Positions 5,062-9,807 of a stretch of DNA of 9,807 nt are shown in pieces. A model generated the notes under the pieces. The model did no database searches, had not been told where the DNA came from, and saw nothing but the letters and a program-made list of their open reading frames with translations. Each line of letters opens with the position of its first letter. Within the stretch, counting starts at the first letter, position 1. The stretch is from positions 1 through 9,807 of the forward strand of contig JAZNHT010000032.1 in NCBI GenBank assembly GCA_045577175.1. Direction: 5' to 3'. This stretch comes from SIG701 sp045577175. GTDB lineage: Bacteria; Bacillota; Clostridia; Oscillospirales; CAG-272. Both the position numbers and the translations under genes were made by a program.

Positions 5062-6165
5062 TTAAAAAATAAGGCAGCAATCGCCAAACGAAAAGAATCG
5101 GTACTTTTCCTCTACCGCGGTTTTGTACGCGGAGAGCATTCTTTCCCGTCCTGCCAAGGCGGAGACGAGCATCAGAAGCGTGCTCTTCGGCAGATGGAAA
5201 TTCGTAATCAGCGCGTCCGTGATCTTGAATCGGTAACCGGGATAGATGAAAATACCCGTGTCGGCATTTACGGCGTGCAGGATGCCGTTTTCATCTGCCG
5301 CGCTCTCCAGCGTGCGGCAGGAGGTCGTACCAACGGCGATCACACGTCCGCCTGCGGCACGGCGCTCGTTGATGATCCGCGCGGATTCCTCCGTCACGGA
5401 GATGTATTCCGCGTGCATTTCGTGATCGGCGAGTGCCTCCTCCTTGACGGGGCGGAAGGTGCCGAGTCCGACGTGCAGAAGCACGGGGACGACAGCGCAT
5501 CCTTTTTCGCGGATGCGGTCGAGCAGCTCGGGTGTGAAGTGGAGTCCCGCCGTCGGTGCGGCGGACGATCCCTCGTGACGGGAGTACACCGTTTGATACC
5601 GTTCGGGATTTTCCAGCCGTTTTGTGATATACGGCGGCAGGGGCATCGAACCTAAGCGGTGGAGCGCTTCGTAGACTGTTTCGCACTCCGCCTTGTCGGT
5701 GATGAAGCGCACGATGCGGCAGCCTTCCTCGCCGATTCCTTCGATTTTTGCTTTCAGAAATCCCGTGCCGAACGTGAGAACGTCACCGGTGCGTGCCCGC
5801 TTTCCGGGACCGGCGAGTGCTTCCCAGACGTCGTTCTCGCGCTGTTTGAGCAGAAGAAGTTCCACCGGCGCGTCACTTTCCGATGGCGTGAGGATGCCCT
5901 CGGCGGTCATCTTCATCTCGCGCCGCCCGATGATGCGCGCCGGAAGCACACGCGTGTCATTGATGACGAGCACGTCCTCGGGGTTGAGATAGTCGATAAT
6001 ATCGCGGAAAATGGCGTGGCTGACCGTGTCCGCCGTGCGGTCGATCAGCATCAGACGCGAAGAATCGCGCGGCTCAAGCGGCGTTTGCGCGATGCGCTCC
6101 TCGGGCAGATCGTAATCGAAATCGGACAGAGTGAGATCCGTTTCGGGAAGGGTATTTTTTATCAT
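5062..6165 (-). CDS. queA: S-adenosylmethionine:tRNA ribosyltransferase-isomerase (QueA)
   Basis: QueA transfers and isomerises the ribosyl part of S-adenosylmethionine onto preQ1 at the wobble base of Asp, Asn, His and Tyr tRNAs, forming epoxyqueuosine, in the cytoplasm. At 367 residues it is slightly longer than the usual 340-350. Family blocks appear in order: SDFDYDLPEERIAQTPLEPR, INDTRVLPARI, AGPGKRARTGD, GSMPLPPYI, SSAAPTAGLHFT, HVGLGTFRPV, VGTTSCRTLES and TNFHLPKSTLLMLVSALAG near the C-terminus. The ATG at 6165 adds a short MIKNTLPETDLT lead before the conserved start; AAAGGA is 12 bases upstream. No preQ1 riboswitch or other queuosine gene is adjacent. It is divergent from the dapAB unit and ends at its own terminator. 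A weak AT-rich promoter probably lies near 6190-6215. Confidence 0.97.
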   Translation of the reverse strand: MIKNTLPETDLTLSDFDYDLPEERIAQTPLEPRDSSRLMLIDRTADTVSHAIFRDIIDYLNPEDVLVINDTRVLPARIIGRREMKMTAEGILTPSESDAPVELLLLKQRENDVWEALAGPGKRARTGDVLTFGTGFLKAKIEGIGEEGCRIVRFITDKAECETVYEALHRLGSMPLPPYITKRLENPERYQTVYSRHEGSSAAPTAGLHFTPELLDRIREKGCAVVPVLLHVGLGTFRPVKEEALADHEMHAEYISVTEESARIINERRAAGGRVIAVGTTSCRTLESAADENGILHAVNADTGIFIYPGYRFKITDALITNFHLPKSTLLMLVSALAGRERMLSAYKTAVEEKYRFFSFGDCCLIF

Positions 6166-6216
6166 GGGTGTTTGACGTCCTTTCTGAGGAAAAATTTCGT
6201 ATATTTTCGATACCCC

Positions 6217-6245
6217 TTGACATACGCGGGAAAATATGTTACTAT
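6217..6245 (+). promoter_or_regulatory. Promoter of the dapAB lysine operon
   Basis: TTGACA (6217-6222), a 17-bp spacer and TACTAT (6240-6245) form a good sigma-A promoter. The start would be near 6252, about 30 bases before the riboswitch P1 stem, giving a leader of about 320 nt before dapA. Confidence 0.85.
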
Positions 6246-6281
6246 ATTTTTGTACAGGACAGGTGTCCGTACATAAAATGA

Positions 6282-6455
6282 AGATAGAGGTGCGTCTCCG
6301 ATCAGTATGCAGGGGTAGGTCGTCCGTGACCGATTACCCATGCGGAAAGGCGAGAGATGCCGAGGTGCGTGCGCACGGACGGCGCGCGTGTCGGGACAGT
6401 TTGGCGAAAGCGGCTGTACTGTCACTTCAGTTTAGGCTGTTGTGGGGCGCTATCT
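6282..6455 (+). promoter_or_regulatory. Lysine riboswitch (L-box) aptamer
   Basis: The 174-nt element has the L-box landmarks. P1 strands are AGATAG (6282-6287) and CTATCT (6450-6455), GAGGTGCG follows the 5' strand, TTTGGCGAAAGCGGCTG is near 6400, the core ACTGTCAC is at 6418-6425, and TGGGGCGCTATCT closes the aptamer. Its size fits the class. It precedes a terminator and dapA, so lysine binding is expected to favour termination and repress diaminopimelate/lysine synthesis. This element fills most of the gene-free stretch 6166-6573. Confidence 0.93.
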
Positions 6456-6498
6456 GTGTATTAACGTGGAGAATCCATGCTTATATTATAGTACACAG

Positions 6499-6525
6499 AA
6501 AGCCGGTTTGCAAGCCGGTTTTTGT
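6499..6525 (+). terminator. Riboswitch-controlled terminator
   Basis: AAAGCCGGTT (6499-6508) pairs with AGCCGGTTTT (6513-6522) through two G-U pairs around a TGCA loop, and T residues follow. It lies between the lysine aptamer and dapA, as expected for the L-box expression platform. Just upstream CTGTGTA (6454-6460), overlapping the P1 3' strand, can pair with TACACAG (6492-6498), a possible part of the switching helix. Confidence 0.8.
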
Positions 6526-6573
6526 TATACCATGAAGAGCCGGAGAAAAAATTTACTTTTTCAGAGGTGTGCT

Positions 6574-7473
6574 ATGGGGAATTTTCAGAAGAAAATCGTT
6601 TTTGACGGCGCGGCAACCGCGCTTGTCACTCCGTTCAAGAACGGACAGGTCGATTACGATGCGTTCGGCAGACTGATCGATTGGCAAATCGCCGGCGGTA
6701 TTGATGCGCTTGTGATTTGCGGTACGACGGGTGAGGGATCGACGCTCACCGACGAGGAGCACCGCGAGTGCCTCCGCTATTCCGTGGAAAGAACGGCAGG
6801 CAGAGTGCCGATTATTGCCGGTACGGGCTCCAACGATACGGAGTATGCCGTGGAGCTTTCGAAATACGCGTGCGAGGTCGGATGCGACGCCCTCCTTCTT
6901 GTCACGCCGTATTACAACAAGGCAACGCCGAAGGGACTTGTCAAGAGCTTCCTCGCTGTGGCGGATGCTACCGATAAGCCGATTATTCTTTATAACGTGC
7001 CATCACGCACGGGCGTGAATATTCCGCTGAAGGTCTATAAGGAGCTTGCCAAGCACGAGCGAATCGTTGCAACGAAGGAAGCGTCCGGCAGCCTCAGTGC
7101 GATTGCGGAGATCCGTGCGGAGCTTGGTGATTCGCTTGCGGTCTACAGCGGCAACGATGACCAGATCGTGCCGATCATGTCGCTCGGCGGACGCGGTGTT
7201 ATCTCCGTCCTCTCCAACGTGATGCCGAAGGAGACGCACGATATGTGCCGCTTCTGCTTCGACGGGAATTACAAATCCGCGGCTGATTTGCAGCTCAGAC
7301 TGCTCAAGCTCATCAATTCGCTGTTTATCGAGGTCAATCCGATTCCGGCAAAGACCGCGTGCGGCATGATGGGACTTTGCTCCGAGGAGATGCGCCTCCC
7401 GCTTTGCGAGATGGAGGACGCAAATCGCGCCGTGCTTGAATCCGCCATGCGCGAGGTCGGGCTCATCAAATAA
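6574..7473 (+). CDS. dapA: 4-hydroxy-tetrahydrodipicolinate synthase
   Basis: DapA condenses pyruvate with aspartate semialdehyde, the committed step to diaminopimelate and lysine, in the cytoplasm. The 299-residue product is close to the family's usual 292-300. Visible active-site elements are GTTGE (50-54), VTPYYNK (110-116), YNVPSRTG with catalytic Y140 and substrate-binding R145, the Schiff-base lysine K168 in ATKEASG, and SGNDD. The ATG at 6574 is chosen because AGAGGTG precedes it by a few bases and the conserved fold starts soon after. In-frame ATGs at 6442 and 6532 lie within the riboswitch or directly after the terminator and lack a binding site. The gene is controlled by the lysine riboswitch and is followed by dapB after 41 bases, forming one operon. 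Confidence 0.97.
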   Translation: MGNFQKKIVFDGAATALVTPFKNGQVDYDAFGRLIDWQIAGGIDALVICGTTGEGSTLTDEEHRECLRYSVERTAGRVPIIAGTGSNDTEYAVELSKYACEVGCDALLLVTPYYNKATPKGLVKSFLAVADATDKPIILYNVPSRTGVNIPLKVYKELAKHERIVATKEASGSLSAIAEIRAELGDSLAVYSGNDDQIVPIMSLGGRGVISVLSNVMPKETHDMCRFCFDGNYKSAADLQLRLLKLINSLFIEVNPIPAKTACGMMGLCSEEMRLPLCEMEDANRAVLESAMREVGLIK

Positions 7474-7514
7474 ATCTACGATAAGGAATCCGAGTTGAAT
7501 CGGGAAAATACAGG

Positions 7515-8285
7515 ATGAAGAACATACTTGTTTCGGGTTGCGGCGGCCGTGTCGGTACGGCGATCGTCAACCGTATTGCCGCGAGCGCGGACTGCCGCGT
7601 TGTCGCAGGCATTGATATTCAAGCAGAGAACGTCGGCGCACGGTGCGATTTTCCCGTGTACGCCTCCATTGATGCATTTGACGGCAAGGCGGATGTCGTG
7701 ATCGACTGCTCCCACCATACCGCCGCCATTCCGCTTCTCAGATACTGCACGGAAAACCGTGTTCCTGCCGTGATTGCCACCACGGGACACAACGAGGAGG
7801 AGACCGAGGCGATCCGCGCGGCATCCAAAGTGATTCCCGTGATGTATTCGCGCAATATGTCCCTCGGCATCAATCTCCTTCTGGAGCTTGTGAAGAAAGC
7901 CGCCGCCACACTCGGCGCGGATTTCAATATCGAGATCGTCGAGCAGCACCACAACAAGAAGCTCGACGCGCCCAGCGGCACCGCGCTTATGCTTGCGGAT
8001 GCGGCAAAATCGGTGCGTGAGGACAGCGAATATGTGTACGACCGCCATGCGGTGCGCCGTGAGCGTGGGGAGAACGAGATCGGCATCCACAGCGTGCGCG
8101 GCGGCACGATCGTTGGCGAGCATGAGGTCATTTTCGCCGGACAGGATGAGGTTGTCCGCATCTCGCACAGCGCGTACAGCCGCGACGTTTTTGCCACCGG
8201 GGCGGTGCGTGCCGCACTCTATCTTGCAGATGTAGGAAGCGTCGGCATGTACACGATGTCCGACATGATCGCGGACGGAAAATAA
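7515..8285 (+). CDS. dapB: 4-hydroxy-tetrahydrodipicolinate reductase
   Basis: DapB reduces the DapA product with NAD(P)H to tetrahydrodipicolinate, the next step toward diaminopimelate for peptidoglycan and lysine. The 256-residue length is typical. The N-terminal Rossmann motif is GCGGRVG (8-14), in place of the more usual GAxGRMG. SRNMSLGIN marks the hinge, and EQHHNKKLDAPSGTA (from E143) supplies the catalytic His pair H145/H146 and K149. A C-terminal HSAYSRDVFATGAVRAA segment is conserved. The ATG at 7515 is the only suitable start; its ribosome binding site is weak (ACAGG directly before the ATG), so translation may be coupled to dapA. It shares the dapA transcript and ends at a strong terminator. 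Confidence 0.97.
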   Translation: MKNILVSGCGGRVGTAIVNRIAASADCRVVAGIDIQAENVGARCDFPVYASIDAFDGKADVVIDCSHHTAAIPLLRYCTENRVPAVIATTGHNEEETEAIRAASKVIPVMYSRNMSLGINLLLELVKKAAATLGADFNIEIVEQHHNKKLDAPSGTALMLADAAKSVREDSEYVYDRHAVRRERGENEIGIHSVRGGTIVGEHEVIFAGQDEVVRISHSAYSRDVFATGAVRAALYLADVGSVGMYTMSDMIADGK

Positions 8286-8293
8286 GTAAACAA

Positions 8294-8331
8294 ACGGCTT
8301 GAGATGAAGCATCTCAAGCCGTGTTTCTTTT
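8294..8331. terminator. Bidirectional terminator between dapB and trpS
   Basis: ACGGCTTGAGATG (8294-8306) and CATCTCAAGCCGT (8310-8322) are perfect inverted copies with a 3-base centre. GTTTCTTTT follows on the plus strand and TTGTTT on the minus strand. It serves both the dapAB operon and the convergent trpS. Confidence 0.92.
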
Positions 8332-9335
8332 CAGCGCTTGATTTCGGTGAAGCCGATCTTTCTGCGGACCTTGGACATCGTGCGGAGCGTGTCGTGCGCT
8401 GCCTCTGCCGCGCCCTTCGCCATCACTTCCTCCAGATACGCCTTGTCCGCCATCAGACGGTTAAATTCCGCCTGTACCGGGGCGAGTGCGTCCGCGCAGG
8501 CTTCGCCGACGGCAGCCTTGAAATCGCCGTAGCCGCGTCCGTCGAACTCACGCTCGATCTCTTCGGGCGTCTTTTTTGCAAACGCGCCGTAGATGGACAT
8601 CAGATTCTCAATCGCCGCCTTGCCCTCGCCGCGGCGGACCTCACAGCCCGAGTCGGTGACGGCACGCTTGAATTTTTTCAGAATCACATCCTTCGGATCG
8701 AGAATACGCACGACGGCGTTCTCGTTTTCGTCCGATTTGCTCATTTTCTTCATCGGATCGGCAAGGGACATAACGCGAGCCGCCGCTTTCGGGATGAATC
8801 CCTCGGGGACGATAAATGTATCGCCGTAGATGCCGTTGAAGCGCGTGGCAATATCGCGTGCCAGCTCCAGATGCTGCTTCTGATCGCTGCCGACGGGCAC
8901 CAGCTCCGTCTGATACAGAAGAATATCTGCCGCCATCAGGGCAGGGTAGGTGAACAGACCTGCGTTGATGTTGTCCGCGTTCTTCGCGCTCTTGTCCTTG
9001 AATTGCGTCATGCGCGAAAGCTCGCCGAACATTGTGTAGCAGTCGAGGATCCAGCCGAGCTCTGCGTGGGCGGAGACGTGGCTCTGGGCGAACAAAACGT
9101 TCTTTTCGGGATCGAGTCCGCACGCCATGTAGAGTGCGAGCGTCTCATAGGTGCGGCGGCGCAGCTCCGCGGGATTCTGACGCACCGTGATCGCATGGAG
9201 ATCGACGACGCAGTAGTAGCAGCGGTACTGCTCGGAAAACGTCGGGAAATTCTGAATGGCGCCGAGGTAGTTGCCGATCGTCAGCATACCGGAGGGCTGT
9301 ACGCCGGAGAATACAACTTTTTTATCTTTATACAT
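8331..9335 (-). CDS. trpS: Tryptophanyl-tRNA synthetase
   Basis: TrpS charges tRNA-Trp with tryptophan in the cytoplasm. The 334-residue class Ic synthetase has the ATP-binding HIGH equivalent TIGN (19-22) within SGVQPSGMLTIGNYLG, and the KMSKS loop at 197-201 within KKMSKSDEN. Other conserved blocks are VVDLHAIT, FAQSHVSAHAELGWIL, YPALMAADILLY and VPVGSDQKQHLELARDIA. The ATG at 9335 has AAGGA nine bases upstream. A consensus promoter sits immediately before it with only a 25-nt leader, so there is no room for a T-box; tryptophan-dependent control is not visible. It converges on dapB and diverges from the structured RNA at 9467. Confidence 0.97.
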   Translation of the reverse strand: MYKDKKVVFSGVQPSGMLTIGNYLGAIQNFPTFSEQYRCYYCVVDLHAITVRQNPAELRRRTYETLALYMACGLDPEKNVLFAQSHVSAHAELGWILDCYTMFGELSRMTQFKDKSAKNADNINAGLFTYPALMAADILLYQTELVPVGSDQKQHLELARDIATRFNGIYGDTFIVPEGFIPKAAARVMSLADPMKKMSKSDENENAVVRILDPKDVILKKFKRAVTDSGCEVRRGEGKAAIENLMSIYGAFAKKTPEEIEREFDGRGYGDFKAAVGEACADALAPVQAEFNRLMADKAYLEEVMAKGAAEAAHDTLRTMSKVRRKIGFTEIKR

Positions 9336-9366
9336 AGTGACAAATCCTTTTCTGATCTTTCCTTAC

Positions 9367-9395
9367 ATTATACCGCAATCTTGTGCTGTTGTCAA
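9367..9395 (-). promoter_or_regulatory. trpS promoter
   Basis: The minus strand shows TTGACA (9395-9390), a 17-bp spacer and TATAAT (9372-9367), a perfect sigma-A consensus. The start is expected near 9360. It is divergent from the promoter at 9433-9460. Confidence 0.92.
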
Positions 9396-9432
9396 CGGTG
9401 GGGAGCAAATCCGAAAACAGTAAAAATTTTTC

Positions 9433-9460
9433 TTGACATTTTTTTGCAATATGGTATAAT
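9433..9460 (+). promoter_or_regulatory. Strong promoter of the structured RNA
   Basis: TTGACA (9433-9438), a 16-bp T-rich spacer and TATAAT (9455-9460) match the sigma-A consensus. Transcription should begin at about 9466-9468, exactly where the long hairpin begins. No reading frame with a ribosome binding site follows. Confidence 0.88.
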
Positions 9461-9466
9461 GAATAT

Positions 9467-9625
9467 GCGACATAAGTGTATATTTTTTCCGACTTTTTGG
9501 GGAAAATACTTTGGCAAAAAGTGTTTTCTCTCTTTGCTCATCCCCAAATTCGGAAAGAGCTTGTGTCGCTACAATGAGGGATGACACCTTTGCGGTGCGT
9601 CCCATTTGGGGCGCACTTTTTTATT
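9467..9625 (+). ncRNA. Unclassified structured leader or small RNA
   Basis: A rod-like hairpin spans 9467-9569. GCGACATAAG (9467-9476) pairs with CTTGTGTCGC (9560-9569), TTTTTTCCGA (9483-9492) with TCGGAAAGAG (9550-9559), and TTTGGGGA (9496-9503) with TCCCCAAA (9541-9548). There is a 6-nt bulge at 9477-9482, a small internal loop and a 37-nt apical region. After TACAAT, GGGATG-A-CACC pairs with GGTG-CGTCCC (9578-9603), a helix incompatible with the terminator whose 5' arm is 9595-9603. This terminator/antiterminator layout is typical of riboswitches and attenuators. It resembles a short T-box leader in outline, but the TGG-bearing T-box consensus is missing. The gene it would control is not in the window, since an IS element begins at 9668. 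A stand-alone small RNA is the alternative. Confidence 0.6.
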
Positions 9626-9630
9626 TTTTT
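9595..9630 (+). terminator. Terminator of the structured RNA
   Basis: GTGCGTCCC (9595-9603) pairs with GGGGCGCAC (9608-9616) over nine positions around an ATTT loop and is followed by TTTTTTATTTTTTT. It is a strong intrinsic terminator whose 5' arm is shared with the alternative upstream hairpin. Confidence 0.9.
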
Positions 9631-9667
9631 GTACGCTCCGATGGTTGTTTGCATACGCGCCCGACAG

Positions 9668-9807
9668 TGAACTGCCCCAAATTGTGCGGACAGTACAAAA
9701 AACACCCCTGTGGTAGAAAAAATAAAATTTAGGCAACGAACTGACATCGCTTTTCAAGTGGTGTCAGTTTTGTATTTAGTTGAATACGAACATTGTTGTA
9801 AAACTGT
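9668..9807. mobile_element. Right end of an IS3-family insertion sequence
   Basis: The end begins TGAACTGCCCC and continues to CGGACAGT (9668-9694), the type of terminal inverted repeat seen in IS150-group IS3 elements (TG at the tip, a run of C, then GGACAGT). The transposase C-terminus lies just inside. The rest of the element is past the right edge, so the other repeat and the target duplication cannot be checked. Confidence 0.8.
9729..9807 (-). CDS. IS3-family transposase (OrfB), C-terminal fragment
   Basis: The minus-strand frame entering from the right edge reads QFYNNVRIQLNTKLTPLEKR, then CQFVA and a TAA stop at 9731-9729. YNNxRIQxxLxxLTPLEKR is the characteristic end of the IS3-family (IS150-group) DDE integrase domain. 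Only 25 residues are visible; the DDE residues and the OrfA/OrfB frameshift lie outside the window. It sits 35 bases inside the IS end, the normal spacing. Whether the whole copy is intact cannot be judged. Confidence 0.85.
   Translation of the reverse strand, partial: QFYNNVRIQLNTKLTPLEKRCQFVA

Noticed and set aside
6442..6573. N-terminal extension of DapA
   Set aside because: The upstream in-frame ATGs lie in the riboswitch or just after its terminator without a binding site; the conserved protein begins after 6574.
7476..8312. 278-codon minus-strand open frame opposite dapB
   Set aside because: It is antisense to dapB with no recognisable domain; a shadow frame. The same applies to the plus-strand frames at 5194-5655 and 5659-6276 opposite queA.
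8304..9584. 426-codon plus-strand open frame opposite trpS
   Set aside because: It is antisense to trpS, begins within the shared terminator and has low-complexity composition; a shadow frame.
9467..9616. T-box leader for an amino-acid gene
   Set aside because: The terminator and a GGG...GTCCC alternative hairpin look T-box-like, but the conserved AGGGTGGNACCGCG is replaced by AGGGATGACACC, which lacks the TGG that pairs with the tRNA CCA end, and I see no specifier loop or Stem I landmarks.
9467..9625. 6S RNA
   Set aside because: The 5' end pairs with 9560-9569, not with the RNA 3' end, and there is no large central bubble; the rod is only about 103 nt.

Overview
The window looks like a chromosomal segment of a member of the Bacillota, most likely class Clostridia. 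The signs are sigma-A promoters with near-perfect TTGACA/TATAAT boxes, AGGAGG-type ribosome binding sites, a GAAC-N4-GTTC type LexA box, a lysine (L-box) riboswitch, hairpin-plus-T-run terminators, and a Y-family polymerase with the DLNNFFASVE motif often seen in Clostridia. Core genes are moderately GC-rich. Two stretches (about 1-1180 and 4140-5060) are visibly AT-richer and carry accessory genes.

Layout, left to right. (1) 1-940 (-): 5' part of a tyrosine recombinase that runs off the left edge, next to the 3' end of an intact tRNA-Leu(CAG) gene (1182-1268, -). This is the usual geometry for an integrative element at a tRNA attachment site. (2) 1400-2782 (+): SOS-type promoter with a LexA box between -35 and -10, then dinB (DNA polymerase IV). 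(3) 4129-2768 (-): a membrane-anchored XRE-family regulator followed by a PAP2-family membrane protein; the PAP2 ribosome binding site lies in one arm of a perfect 12-bp inverted repeat. The PAP2 and dinB genes converge, overlap by 15 bp, and the PAP2 terminator lies inside the dinB reading frame. (4) 4963-4205 (-): a two-gene DUF4160 / DUF2442-HTH operon with a perfect palindrome inside its promoter, resembling a toxin-antitoxin-type module. (5) 6165-5062 (-): queA (queuosine tRNA modification) with its own terminator. (6) 6217-8285 (+): promoter, lysine riboswitch, terminator, dapA and dapB, i.e. a lysine-repressed diaminopimelate/lysine operon. (7) 9395-8331 (-): trpS from its own promoter, sharing a bidirectional terminator with dapB. 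(8) 9433-9630 (+): a strong promoter and a structured RNA of about 160 nt with a long rod-like hairpin and two mutually exclusive 3' hairpins, one a terminator. (9) 9668-9807: right end and transposase C-terminus of an IS3-family element, inserted just downstream of that RNA.

The core genes (dinB, queA, dapAB, trpS, tRNA-Leu) are ordinary housekeeping genes. The most interesting items are the structured leader-like RNA cut off from whatever follows it by the IS element, the SD-sequestering hairpin before the PAP2 gene, and the DUF4160/DUF2442-HTH operon with its palindromic operator. I see no CRISPR array and no large multi-gene system lying wholly inside the window.
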